From NCBI RefSeq assembly GCF_040409955.1, contig NZ_CP123384.1, positions 1,931,501 through 1,995,500 of the forward strand: a stretch of DNA of 64,000 bases, written 5' to 3'. The DNA is from Salipiger sp. H15 (GTDB lineage: Bacteria > Pseudomonadota > Alphaproteobacteria > Rhodobacterales > Rhodobacteraceae). The position numbers and the translations under genes are program-made. The notes beneath the pieces are model-generated. The model did no database searches. It saw nothing but the letters and a program-made list of their open reading frames with translations, and was not told the DNA's origin. Below are positions 41,907 to 50,121 of this stretch, one piece after another. The stretch's first letter is position 1; every line of letters begins with the position of its first letter.

Positions 41907-42380
41907 ATGGACCCCCGCCAACTCGAGATGACCGTGCTGATGACGCCCGACATGGCGAATTTCAGCGGCAAGGTGCACGGCGGTGCGCTGCTCAACCTGC
42001 TCGACCGCGTCGCCTTTTCCTGCGCCTCGCGGTTTTCCGGGCGCTACGCGGTGACGCTCTCGGTGGACCAGGTGACCTTCAAGCAGCCGATCAACGTGGG
42101 CGAGCTGGTGACCTTCCGCGCCAGCGTCAACCACGCCGGGCGCACCTCGATGGAGATCGGCATCCGCGTCGAGGCCGAGGACATCCGCAAGGGCACGCGG
42201 CGCCACACCAACTCGTGCTATTTCACCATGGTCGCGGTGGATGACGCGGGCCGCCCGGCAGAGGTGCCCGAGCTGGAGGTGACCTCCGAACTCGAGCGCA
42301 AGCGCCACCGCGCCGCGGCGATCCGCAAGAAGCTGCGCGTGCAGTTCGAGGAAGAGATGCGCAGGGCGGCCGAGGGCTGA
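41907..42380 (+). CDS. hotdog-fold acyl-CoA thioesterase
   Basis: This encodes 157 residues from ATG 41907, seven bases after GGAG. The single hotdog domain (MANFSGKVHGGALLNLLDRVA; VTLSVDQVTFKQPINVGELV; GRTSMEIGIRVEAEDI) matches cytosolic acyl-CoA thioesterases of the YciA/ACOT7 type, with the conserved GGxLLxxLD segment. It hydrolyses acyl-CoAs of unspecified length. A terminator follows. Confidence 0.85.
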   Translation: MDPRQLEMTVLMTPDMANFSGKVHGGALLNLLDRVAFSCASRFSGRYAVTLSVDQVTFKQPINVGELVTFRASVNHAGRTSMEIGIRVEAEDIRKGTRRHTNSCYFTMVAVDDAGRPAEVPELEVTSELERKRHRAAAIRKKLRVQFEEEMRRAAEG

Positions 42381-42430
42381 TCCGCCCGCGTCCCTGCGGG
42401 GACATGCCTCCCGAGCACCCCCCCAGAAAG

Positions 42431-42462
42431 CGCCCCGGACATCCCGGGGCGTTTCGCGTTTT
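42431..42462 (+). terminator. terminator of the thioesterase gene
   Basis: CGCCCCGG (42431-42438) pairs with CCGGGGCG (42444-42451) around a short loop and is followed by TTTCGCGTTTT. It lies 50 bases after the stop. Confidence 0.7.
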
Positions 42463-42528
42463 CCGCCCGGCTTTCACGGGGTTGCGCCGCGCCGGGTGCG
42501 GCATCGTTTCCCCTGCGTTAGATCACAG

Positions 42529-42556
42529 TTGACGCAGGTTTGGTATACCATATACC
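42529..42556 (+). promoter_or_regulatory. promoter and operator of the GntR-Ldh2 gene
   Basis: TTGACG (42529-42534) and TATACC (42551-42556) are 16 bp apart and fit -35 and -10 boxes. The spacer ends in the perfect palindrome TGGTATACCA (42541-42550), which matches the TGGT-ACCA type of FadR/FCD-GntR operators. Its position against the -10 box implies autorepression by the N-terminal domain of the product. Confidence 0.65.
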
Positions 42557-42583
42557 GTTTTCCGGAGTGGAGGAGACAAGACC

Positions 42584-44326
42584 GTGGACGCACCAACCCT
42601 GCGCGAGCCCGCGCCGAAACTGTCCGACCGTGCCCGTGACGCGATCCGTGAACAGATCATCTCGGGCGATCTGCCCATGGGATCGGTGCTGCGCGAATCC
42701 GAACTGGCCGCGACCCTGGGCATGTCGAAGATCCCCGTGCGCGAGGCGCTGGTGCAGCTGGAATGCGAGGGCATGATCACCACCAGCCCGAACCGCAGCC
42801 CCAAGGTCTTCGAGATGTCCTCCGAGGACATCCGCAGCCTCGGCGAGCTGCGCGAGATGCTCGAGATCGAGGCGCTGCGCCTTGCCATCGCGCGCAGTGC
42901 CCTGCCGCTCGCGGCGCGGCTGCGCGAGATCACCGCGCAGATGGCCGCGGCGCTCTCGGGCCGCGATGCAGGCGACTACAAGCTGCTCGACAACAGCTTC
43001 CACCACGCGATCTTTGCCGAATGCGGCAACGTCTACCTGGAAAAGACGCACCACATGCTGTCCTTCCGCATCCAGGCGCTGCGCAACAAGCTGAGCCGCG
43101 AGCCGCAGCTCAACGAGCGTTCGCTGGCCGAGCACCAGCAGCTTTCCGAGCTGATCGCCGCCGGGGACGTGGCCGGGGCCGAGGCGCTGATGCGCAGCCA
43201 TATCCGCGACACGACGCAGAACTACCTCGCGCAGGAAGGCACCGCCCCCGCCGCGCCGCGCCCGCCCGCGCGGGTGATGCAGGCCGCCATGGAACGCTTT
43301 GCCGAGGCGGCGATGACCGCGGCGGGCTGCGACGCGCCGACCCGCGCCGCGGTGATCCGCGCGCTCAGCCATGCCTCGTCGCTGGGGGTGGACACCCACG
43401 GCTACCGGCTGCTGCCGCATTACCTCGAGGGCTTCCAGAAGGGCCGGCTCAACCCGGCGCCGGAGCTGCGCTTCGTCACCGAAAGCACCGGGGCGGCGCT
43501 GCTCGACGGCAACGACGCCCATGGCGCCCGCGCCACCTATGCCGCCGTCGACAAGGCGATCGCCATGGCCCGCTCCGGTGGCTCGGGTGCCGTGGCGATC
43601 CGCGCCAGCTCGCATTTCGGCGCCGCCGGGGCCTATGCCAGGGCGATCGCAGACGAGGGGCTGCTGGGCTTCTGCTTCTGCAACTCCGACAGTTTCGTGC
43701 GCCTGCACGGCGGCGCCGCGAAGTTCCACGGCACCAACCCGATCTCGATGGCCGGTCCCGCGGGGCAGGGGCAGGAGCCCTGGCTCTTCGACATGGCGAC
43801 GAGCGCGATCCCGTTCAACAAGGTGCAGCTCTCGCGCGCACTAGGGATCGAGCTGCCCGCCGACACCGCCTCGAATGGGCAGGGCGAGAACGTCACCGAC
43901 CCGGCGCTGGCCGAGATGCTCGCCCCGCTCGGCGGCGAGTTCGGCTACAAGGGCGCGGGGCTCGCGGGGATCTCCGAGATCCTCAGCAGCGCGCTGCCCG
44001 GCGCCCCGCTCAGCTTCGAGCTGCCCGGCATGGTCACCGGCGACATGACCACCCCGCGCGGGCTCGGCGCCTTTGTCATGGCCTTCGATCCCGCCGCCTT
44101 TGCCGGGTTCGAGGTATTCACCGGCACGCTGCGCCGCTACCGTGACGCGATCCGCGCCTCGCGCGCCGCGCAGGGGGCCGAGGTCATGGCGGCAGGCGAC
44201 CGCGAATGGGCGGAAGGCAAGCGCCGCGCGCTGCAGGGCATGACGCTCGACCAGACGGCCGTCGAGGCGCTGGCGCGCTTCGCGGAAGACAACGGCATCC
44301 CGCCATTGGAGGTGGTGGGAGGCTGA
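42584..44326 (+). CDS. GntR/FCD regulator fused to Ldh2-family dehydrogenase
   Basis: One ORF of 580 residues, starting at GTG 42584 after GGAGGAGACAAG. Residues about 12-75 are a GntR winged HTH (RESELAATLGMSKIPVREAL). Residues about 82-215 are an FCD ligand domain with its metal set Asp136, His140, His184 and His206. A 15-residue Pro/Ala linker leads to a full Ldh2 (malate/L-lactate/ureidoglycolate dehydrogenase) domain at about 232-578 with VDTHGYR (His272), SSHFGAAGAYA, HGTNPISMA, FDMATSAIPFNK and PLGGEFGYKGAG. An in-frame ATG at 43277 could give the enzyme alone. The locus downstream yields pyruvate and L-lactate, so a lactate-linked enzyme fits. These domains are normally separate proteins. 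Confidence 0.9.
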   Translation: MDAPTLREPAPKLSDRARDAIREQIISGDLPMGSVLRESELAATLGMSKIPVREALVQLECEGMITTSPNRSPKVFEMSSEDIRSLGELREMLEIEALRLAIARSALPLAARLREITAQMAAALSGRDAGDYKLLDNSFHHAIFAECGNVYLEKTHHMLSFRIQALRNKLSREPQLNERSLAEHQQLSELIAAGDVAGAEALMRSHIRDTTQNYLAQEGTAPAAPRPPARVMQAAMERFAEAAMTAAGCDAPTRAAVIRALSHASSLGVDTHGYRLLPHYLEGFQKGRLNPAPELRFVTESTGAALLDGNDAHGARATYAAVDKAIAMARSGGSGAVAIRASSHFGAAGAYARAIADEGLLGFCFCNSDSFVRLHGGAAKFHGTNPISMAGPAGQGQEPWLFDMATSAIPFNKVQLSRALGIELPADTASNGQGENVTDPALAEMLAPLGGEFGYKGAGLAGISEILSSALPGAPLSFELPGMVTGDMTTPRGLGAFVMAFDPAAFAGFEVFTGTLRRYRDAIRASRAAQGAEVMAAGDREWAEGKRRALQGMTLDQTAVEALARFAEDNGIPPLEVVGG

Positions 44327-44364
44327 AACGATCCAGGAACTGGGACTTTAGGGAGGAGAACCAA

Positions 44365-45354
44365 ATGACCCGCATCACCAAGACACTGGCATTCCTGACC
44401 ACCGCATCGGTGGCGCTCGGGGCCGCGCTGCCCGCCTCGGCCGCGGCCGAGCGCGTGCTGAAGTTCGCGCATGTCTACGAGACCGCCGAGCCCTACCACA
44501 CCTGCGCGGTGGCGGCGAATGACGCGCTCGTCGCGGCGACCGACAACCGCCTCGGCATCGAGGTCTTCCCGGCCTCGACGCTGGGCAAGGAGTCGGACAT
44601 CAACGAGGGCCTGAGCCTCGGCACCGTCGACATCATCTACACCGGCCAGCTCTTTGCCGGGCGCTACTACGGCCCGCTCGCCATCGGCGGCGCGCCGTTC
44701 ATGTTCCGCGACTTCGCGCACTGGGACGCCTACCGCACGTCCGATCTCTTCAACGAGCTGGCGCAGGGCTACGCGGATGCCACCGGCAACCACATCACCT
44801 CGCTCACCTACTACGGTCAGCGCCACGTGACCTCGAACAAGCCGATCCTCACCCCAGCCGACATGGACGGGCTGAAGATCCGCGTGCCGAACGCGCCGCT
44901 CTACATGATGTTCCCGAAAGCCACCGGCGCCAACCCGACGCCGATCGCCTTCGCCGAGGTCTACCTTGCGCTGCAGCAGGGCACCGTGGACGCGCAGGAG
45001 AACCCGCTGCCGACGATCCAGGCCAAGAAGTTCTACGAGGTGCAGTCCAACATCAACCTCACCGGCCACATCACCGACGCGCTGCTGACCATCGTCGGCG
45101 GCCCGACCTGGACCAGCCTCTCGGAAGAGGACCAGGCCGCGCTCGAGCAGGTGCTGGATGACACCGCAACCTGCGCCACCGCGCAGGTGATCGAGGCCGA
45201 AAACAACCTCAAGCAGTGGTTCATCGACGAGGGTGTCACGGTCAACGAGGTCGATCGCGGCCCGTTCATCGAGGCGGTGAAGGCGATGCACAACGGCGAC
45301 ATGGCGACCTGGGACCAGGCCACCTACGACCGCCTGCAGGCCCTCGGCCAGTAA
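44365..45354 (+). CDS. dctP: TRAP transporter solute-binding protein (DctP family)
   Basis: This encodes 329 residues from ATG 44365 behind GGGAGGAG. A Sec signal peptide (about residues 1-27, ending in ASAAA) precedes a mature DctP-type domain (TLGKESDINEGLSLGTVDII; MDGLKIRVPNAPLYMMFPKA; FAEVYLALQQGTVDAQENPL). The Arg in LKIRVPN is the usual carboxylate anchor, so a sugar acid or similar is likely. It starts 38 bases after the fusion gene. Confidence 0.9.
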   Translation: MTRITKTLAFLTTASVALGAALPASAAAERVLKFAHVYETAEPYHTCAVAANDALVAATDNRLGIEVFPASTLGKESDINEGLSLGTVDIIYTGQLFAGRYYGPLAIGGAPFMFRDFAHWDAYRTSDLFNELAQGYADATGNHITSLTYYGQRHVTSNKPILTPADMDGLKIRVPNAPLYMMFPKATGANPTPIAFAEVYLALQQGTVDAQENPLPTIQAKKFYEVQSNINLTGHITDALLTIVGGPTWTSLSEEDQAALEQVLDDTATCATAQVIEAENNLKQWFIDEGVTVNEVDRGPFIEAVKAMHNGDMATWDQATYDRLQALGQ

Positions 45355-45423
45355 GACCGTTCCCCGCGCCGGCGGGCGGCCCGTGCCGCCCCCGGCCCAC
45401 CGACGCTCCTGCGAGGCGCTCCC

Positions 45424-46020
45424 ATGTACGACGACAGCAAGACGGGACCGGCGGGCCCCAATTCCGCCCCAGAGGACTTTACCCTCGACATCTCCGACGA
45501 GGATTCGCAGGAGATCGACCTTTCCGATATCCGCCTGCAGGACGTGCTGGTGCTGGCCCTGTTCTGGGTGCTGGCCTTCGTGGTCTTCCTGCAGTTCTTC
45601 ACCCGCTATGTGCTCAACGACTCCTTCGGCTGGACCGAGGAGATCGCCCGCTACCTGCTGATCGGCGTGACCTTCGCCGGCTCGGTCATGGCGGCGCGCA
45701 AGCACAGCCACATCGCGGTGGAGTTCCTCTACCGCTGGGTGCCGCGCCCGCTGCGCCGCGTCATGCAGACGGTGATCGACGTCATCACCACCGGCTTCTT
45801 CGCCACGCTCGCCTGGCTCTCGGGCCAGCTGGCCATGCGCACCGGCGGCATGATGGTCTCGATCGACGTGCCCAAGTCCTATGTCTACTGGTTCGTCGCC
45901 GTCTGCTTCGCCGGCATGGCGATCCACGCCGCGATCAACGCCGTGAAGCACCTGTCGAGCGGCACCAGCCGGCTCATCGACCCCGAAGCCCACGCGGATG
46001 AAACCCACGCCATCGACTAG
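45424..46020 (+). CDS. dctQ: TRAP transporter small permease (DctQ)
   Basis: This encodes 198 residues with an acidic N-terminal extension of about 38 residues and four helices in DctQ order (LVLALFWVLAFVVFLQFFTR; IARYLLIGVTFAGSVMAARK; VIDVITTGFFATLAWL; YVYWFVAVCFAGMAIHAAIN). A GC hairpin lies in the spacer after dctP. It forms the membrane complex with the next gene product. Confidence 0.9.
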   Translation: MYDDSKTGPAGPNSAPEDFTLDISDEDSQEIDLSDIRLQDVLVLALFWVLAFVVFLQFFTRYVLNDSFGWTEEIARYLLIGVTFAGSVMAARKHSHIAVEFLYRWVPRPLRRVMQTVIDVITTGFFATLAWLSGQLAMRTGGMMVSIDVPKSYVYWFVAVCFAGMAIHAAINAVKHLSSGTSRLIDPEAHADETHAID

Positions 46021-46029
46021 GACCCGGAC

Positions 46030-47307
46030 ATGACCATCACGCTTCTCTTCGTCCTGCTCTTCGTGCTCATCCTCGTGGGCGTGCCGGTGGCCATCGCGCT
46101 GGCGGGGGCCTCGCTCGCCTTCATCCTGACGGGCACCGTGCCGCCGATGGTGGTGGCGCACCGCATGGTGAACGGGGTCGACAGCTTCCCGCTGCTCGCC
46201 GTGCCCTTCTTCATCCTTGCCGGCAACCTGATGAACACCGCCGGGATCACCGAGCGCATCTTCAACTTCGCGCTGGCCCTCGTCGGCTGGATGCGCGGCG
46301 GGCTCGGCCACGTGAACGTCGGCGCCTCGGTGATCTTCGCGGGCATGTCCGGCGCGGCCGTGGCCGACGCGGGCGGGCTCGGCGCCATCGAGATCAAGGC
46401 GATGCGCGACGCCGGCTACAAGACCGACTTCGCCGTCGGCATCACCGCGGCATCGTCGACCATCGGCCCGATCATCCCGCCCTCGCTGCCGATGGTGATC
46501 TACGGCGTGGTCGCCAGCGCCTCGATCGGCCAGCTCTTCGCCGCGGGCTTCATCCCCGGGCTCGTCATGGCCGTGGCGCTGATGCTGATGGTGGCCTATT
46601 TCGCCCGCCGCGACGGGTTCAAGCGCGACCAGCCCTTCGTGCTGAAGGTGCTCGGCATCAGCTTCAAGCGCGCCTTCCTGTCGCTGCTGACCCCGGTGAT
46701 CATCGTCGGCGGCATCCTCACCGGCGCCTTCACCCCGACCGAGGCCGCGGTGGCCGCCTGCGCCTACGCGATCTTCCTCGGGGCGGTGGTCTACCGCACG
46801 CTCACCCTGCGCCGCCTGATCCGCGTCAGCTACGACACGATCGAGACCACGGCCGTGGTGCTGCTGGTGGTGGGTGCGGCGTCGATCTTCGCCTGGATCC
46901 TCACCTCGAACCGGGTGCCCGAGATGGCGGCGAACCTGCTGCTCGGCGCGTCGGACAACCCGGTGGTGATCCTGCTGCTGATCAACCTCATCCTGCTCAT
47001 CGTCGGCTGCTTCATGGAGACGGTGGCGGCGATCACCATCCTCGTGCCGGTGCTGCTGCCGGTGGCGGTGCAGCTGGGCGTCGACCCGGTGCACTTCGGG
47101 GTGATCGTGGTGCTGAACCTGATGATCGGCCTGCTGACGCCGCCGGTGGGGATGGTGCTCTACGTGCTGAGCCGCGTCGCCAACATCCCCTTCGAGCGCG
47201 CGCTCGCGGGCACGGCGCCCTTCCTGATCCCGCTGGCGCTGGTGCTGCTGCTGGTGACCTTCGTGCCGGGTATCACCATGTGGCTGCCGACGCTGATCTA
47301 CCGCTGA
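46030..47307 (+). CDS. dctM: TRAP transporter large permease (DctM)
   Basis: This 425-residue membrane protein has about 12 helices and DctM signatures (AGMSGAAVADAGGLGAIEIK; SSTIGPIIPPSLPMVIYG; TPPVGMVLYVLSRVANIPFE). It completes the second TRAP system of the window, nine bases after dctQ. The solute is probably the deoxy-sugar acid handled by the enzymes downstream. Confidence 0.9.
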   Translation: MTITLLFVLLFVLILVGVPVAIALAGASLAFILTGTVPPMVVAHRMVNGVDSFPLLAVPFFILAGNLMNTAGITERIFNFALALVGWMRGGLGHVNVGASVIFAGMSGAAVADAGGLGAIEIKAMRDAGYKTDFAVGITAASSTIGPIIPPSLPMVIYGVVASASIGQLFAAGFIPGLVMAVALMLMVAYFARRDGFKRDQPFVLKVLGISFKRAFLSLLTPVIIVGGILTGAFTPTEAAVAACAYAIFLGAVVYRTLTLRRLIRVSYDTIETTAVVLLVVGAASIFAWILTSNRVPEMAANLLLGASDNPVVILLLINLILLIVGCFMETVAAITILVPVLLPVAVQLGVDPVHFGVIVVLNLMIGLLTPPVGMVLYVLSRVANIPFERALAGTAPFLIPLALVLLLVTFVPGITMWLPTLIYR

Positions 47308-47313
47308 AACCGC

Positions 47314-47344
47314 GCGGCGCGCCGCCCTCGGGCCGGCGCGCCGC
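47314..47344 (+). terminator. hairpin after the TRAP genes
   Basis: A perfect 11-bp stem (GCGGCGCGCCG and complement) with a nine-base loop lies six bases after the dctM stop. No T-run follows. It precedes a separate promoter, so it probably limits read-through into the enzyme genes. Confidence 0.5.
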
Positions 47345-47356
47345 CTCCCTCCCGCG

Positions 47357-47387
47357 TTGACAGGCAGACGGGCTGACGTTTAGATAT
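47357..47387 (+). promoter_or_regulatory. sigma-70-type promoter of the sugar-acid enzyme operon
   Basis: TTGACA (47357-47362) is followed after 18 bases by TAGATAT (47381-47387). GATATGAAT occurs at 47383 and again a little downstream, a possible regulator site. The first gene starts at 47468. Confidence 0.6.
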
Positions 47388-47467
47388 GAATGAAACATCC
47401 GGATATGAATATTGCCTGCGCCGCAGGATCCGGACCGCGCCACAGCCCGCAATGCCGAGGACCTGAC

Positions 47468-47803
47468 ATGAGTGCCCAACGCCACGGCCAGATCATCGCC
47501 GTCGATGCCGAAGGGATCGCCGAGTACAAGCGCCTGCACGCCGCCGTCTGGCCGCAGGTGCTCGAGATGATTTCCGCCTGCAACATCCGCAATTACTCGA
47601 TCTTCCTGAAGGAGCCCGAGAACCTGCTCTTTGCCTATTTCGAGTATGTCGGAAATGACTTCGCGGCGGACATGGCGAAGATGGCGGCCGACCCGGTGAC
47701 GCAGGAGTGGTGGTCGCATAACATGCCGCTGCAGCGCCCGCTCGAGACCCGGGCCGAGGGCGAATGGTGGGCCGAGGCCGAGGAGGTCTTCCATCATGAC
47801 TGA
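47468..47803 (+). CDS. L-rhamnose/L-fucose mutarotase-type protein
   Basis: This encodes 111 residues from ATG 47468. The ferredoxin-like RhaM pattern is clear (EYKRLHAAVWPQVLEMI; NIRNYSIFLKEPENLLFAYF; EWWSHNMPLQRPLETRAEGE), including the His and Tyr of the active site. Such proteins interconvert anomers of 6-deoxyhexoses. It supports L-fucose or L-rhamnose, or a close relative, as the substrate of this operon. It overlaps the next gene by eight bases. Confidence 0.9.
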   Translation: MSAQRHGQIIAVDAEGIAEYKRLHAAVWPQVLEMISACNIRNYSIFLKEPENLLFAYFEYVGNDFAADMAKMAADPVTQEWWSHNMPLQRPLETRAEGEWWAEAEEVFHHD

Positions 47804-48143
47804 GCCCGCCCCGAAGACCCGCAGCGCCATGATCGGCCCCTTCCTGCTGCTGAGCCCGCAGGACAACGTGCTCGTCGCCCGCGCCAACGCGCCCGAGGGC
47901 ACCGGGGTGCCGCTCGAAGGCGGGGCGGTGACGCTCTCCCGCCTGATCCCGCTGGCCCACAAGATCGCCCGGCACGACATTGCCGCGGGCGACCGCATCC
48001 TGAAATACGGCATGCCCATCGGCATCGCGACCGAGCCGATCCCGGCAGGCGCGCATGTGCACGTTCACAACATCCGCTCGGCCTACACGCCCACCCACAT
48101 GCTGCAGGACGCCGACGGCCTGTCGGCGGCGGTGGCGCAATGA
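47796..48143 (+). CDS. UxaA-family dehydratase, small (SAF) subunit
   Basis: This 115-residue protein is a lone SAF domain (ALAHKIARHDIAAGDRI-type segment LIPLAHKIARHDIAAGDRIL; KYGMPIGIAT; IPAGAHVHVHNI) equal to the N-terminal part of altronate dehydratase UxaA and to SuyA of sulfolactate lyase. It should form the active enzyme with the large subunit encoded next, which it overlaps by ATGA. In this operon a sugar-acid dehydratase, likely for L-fuconate or L-rhamnonate, fits. Confidence 0.85.
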   Translation: MTEPAPKTRSAMIGPFLLLSPQDNVLVARANAPEGTGVPLEGGAVTLSRLIPLAHKIARHDIAAGDRILKYGMPIGIATEPIPAGAHVHVHNIRSAYTPTHMLQDADGLSAAVAQ

Positions 48144-49330
48144 AGGGCTGGCTGCGGCAGGACGGGCGAAAGGGCATTCGCAACACGGTGGTCGTCGCCT
48201 ACCTCGTGGAATGCGCGCATTTCGTCGCCTCGAAGATCGTTTCCGGGTTTCCCGAAGAAGACGTGCAGCTGATCGGCTTCCCCGGCTGCTACCCCAATGA
48301 CTACGCCGCGCGGATGATGGACCGGCTCTGCACCCATCCCAACGTCGGCGCGGTGCTCTTCGTCAGCCTCGGCTGCGAGAGCTTCGACAAGGTGCGCGCC
48401 TCCGAGGCCGTCTCGGCCTCGGGCCGGCCGGTGAAGACGCTGGTGATCCAGAAGGCGGGGGGAACCGCCTCGACCGTGCAGCTCGGCCGCGACTGGGTGC
48501 GCGGCGCGCTGGCCGAGGTCGCCTCGGTCCCGCGCGTTGCCATGGGCGTGGACGAGCTGGTCATCGGCACGGTCTGCGGCGGCTCCGACGGCACCTCGGG
48601 CATCTCCGGCAACCCGGCGGCGGGCAAGGCCTTCGACCTGCTGGTGGGGGAGGGGGCCGCCTGCATCTTCGAGGAGACCGGCGAGCTCATCGGCTGCGAG
48701 GAGATCATGGCCGAGCGCGCCGTGACCCCCGAGCTTGGCGACCTGCTGCGCCAGAGCGTTCAGAAGGCCGAGCGCTACTACGCGACGCTCGGCTACGGCA
48801 GCTTTGCCGCGGGCAACGCCGCGGGCGGGCTCTCGACCATCGAGGAAAAAAGCCTTGGCGCCTATGTCAAATCCGGCGACAGCCCGATCTCGGGCCTGAT
48901 CAAGCCCGGCGACGTGCCGCCGCGCGGCGGGCTCTACCTGATGGACGTGGTGCCCGACGGCGACGTGCGCTTCGGCTTCCCGAACATTTCGGACAATGCC
49001 GAAATCGTCGAGATGATCGCCAGCGGCGCGCATCTGTCGCTCTTTGTCACCGGGCGCGGCTCGGTGGTCGGATCCGCCATTTCTCCGGTCATCAAGATCT
49101 GCGCCAACCCCGATACCTACCGGAATCTGTCCGAGGACATGGACGTGAACGCCGGGGACATCATAGAAGGGACGCGCAGCATCGAGGAGGTCGGCCGCGA
49201 GATCCGCGATCTCGTGGTCGCTGTGGCGGGCGGCGCGCAAACCAAGTCCGAAGCCCTGGGGCACCGGGAGTTCATCCTGACCTACAAGAGCTTCGAGCCC
49301 ATTGGCCCGGCCTGTCTGCCGGCCGCATGA
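48140..49330 (+). CDS. UxaA-family dehydratase, large subunit
   Basis: This 396-residue protein matches the C-terminal part of altronate/galactarate dehydratases and SuyB (start MKGWLRQDGRKGIRNTVVVA; GFPGCYPNDYAARM; VSLGCESFD; GTVCGGSDGTSGISGNPA; AEIVEMIASGAHLSLFVTGR). Conserved Cys and His residues for metal are present. It dehydrates a sugar acid to a 2-keto-3-deoxy acid. The following SDR and FAH genes are the next two steps of the known non-phosphorylative deoxysugar route, which usually uses an enolase-family dehydratase at this point. Confidence 0.85.
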   Translation: MKGWLRQDGRKGIRNTVVVAYLVECAHFVASKIVSGFPEEDVQLIGFPGCYPNDYAARMMDRLCTHPNVGAVLFVSLGCESFDKVRASEAVSASGRPVKTLVIQKAGGTASTVQLGRDWVRGALAEVASVPRVAMGVDELVIGTVCGGSDGTSGISGNPAAGKAFDLLVGEGAACIFEETGELIGCEEIMAERAVTPELGDLLRQSVQKAERYYATLGYGSFAAGNAAGGLSTIEEKSLGAYVKSGDSPISGLIKPGDVPPRGGLYLMDVVPDGDVRFGFPNISDNAEIVEMIASGAHLSLFVTGRGSVVGSAISPVIKICANPDTYRNLSEDMDVNAGDIIEGTRSIEEVGREIRDLVVAVAGGAQTKSEALGHREFILTYKSFEPIGPACLPAA

Positions 49331-49353
49331 TGCAGGATGCACAAGGAGGAAGA

Positions 49354-50100
49354 ATGAACCTTCAACAAAGACTTGCCGGGAAGAGGGCGGTCATCACCGC
49401 CGCCGGGCAGGGGATCGGCCGCGCTACGGCCGAACGTTTCGCCGCCGAGGGCGCCGAGGTCATCGCCACCGACATCAACGAGGCGGCGCTGGCCGAGCTT
49501 GACGGGATCGCGGGCATCACCGCGAAGAAGCTCGACGTGCTCGATGGCGAGGCGATCAAGGCCTTCGCCGCCGAGACCGGCACCATCGACGTGCTCTTCA
49601 ACTGCGCGGGCGTCGTGCACGCGGGCACGCTTCTCGACGCGACCGAGGAGCAGTGGGACTTCGCCTTCAACCTCAACGCCAAGGCGCAGTTCCGCATGAT
49701 CCGCGCCTTCCTTCCGGCCATGCTCGAGAACGGCGGCGGCTCGATCATCAACATGTCCTCGGTCGCGGGCCCGATCACCGGCCCGGTCAACCGGCTGGTC
49801 TACTCGGCCTCGAAGGCCGCCGTGGTGGGGCTCACCAAGGGCGTCGCCGCCGATTACGTGACCCAGGGCATCCGCTGCAACGCCATCTGCCCGGGCACGG
49901 TCGACAGCCCCTCGCTGCACCAGCGCCTGCGCGACACCGGCGATTACGAGGGCGCGCTCAAGGCCTTCATCGGCCGCCAGCCGATGGGCCGGGTCGGCGA
50001 CCCGAACGAGGTGGCCGCGCTGGTCGCCTACCTCGCCTCCGACGAATCCGGTTTCACCACCGGTCAGGCCCATGTCATCGACGGCGGCTGGACCACCTAG
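49354..50100 (+). CDS. SDR, probable 2-keto-3-deoxy-L-fuconate/rhamnonate dehydrogenase
   Basis: This encodes 248 residues from ATG 49354 after AAGGAGGAAGA. SDR motifs: AAGQGIGRA (coenzyme), NCAG, NMSSVAG (Ser) and YSASK (Tyr/Lys), ending GQAHVIDGGWTT. It closely follows the pattern of 2-keto-3-deoxy-L-fuconate 4-dehydrogenases (NRLVYSASKAAVVGLTKGVA and the CPGTVDSPSL segment). It would oxidise C4 to give a 2,4-diketo acid for the FAH-type hydrolase downstream. Confidence 0.8.
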   Translation: MNLQQRLAGKRAVITAAGQGIGRATAERFAAEGAEVIATDINEAALAELDGIAGITAKKLDVLDGEAIKAFAAETGTIDVLFNCAGVVHAGTLLDATEEQWDFAFNLNAKAQFRMIRAFLPAMLENGGGSIINMSSVAGPITGPVNRLVYSASKAAVVGLTKGVAADYVTQGIRCNAICPGTVDSPSLHQRLRDTGDYEGALKAFIGRQPMGRVGDPNEVAALVAYLASDESGFTTGQAHVIDGGWTT

Positions 50101-50121
50101 GACTTCAAGAAGGAACTCCCC

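Noticed and set aside
44137..47094. 985-codon open frame on the minus strand
   Set aside because: It lies opposite the second TRAP operon and is made of His/Asp/Arg-rich low-complexity sequence without domains.
47796..49330. split UxaA pair as sulfolactate lyase SuyAB with the Ldh2 domain as sulfolactate dehydrogenase
   Set aside because: The adjoining mutarotase, 2-keto-3-deoxy-acid-type SDR and FAH hydrolase fit a deoxysugar acid route better; not fully excluded.
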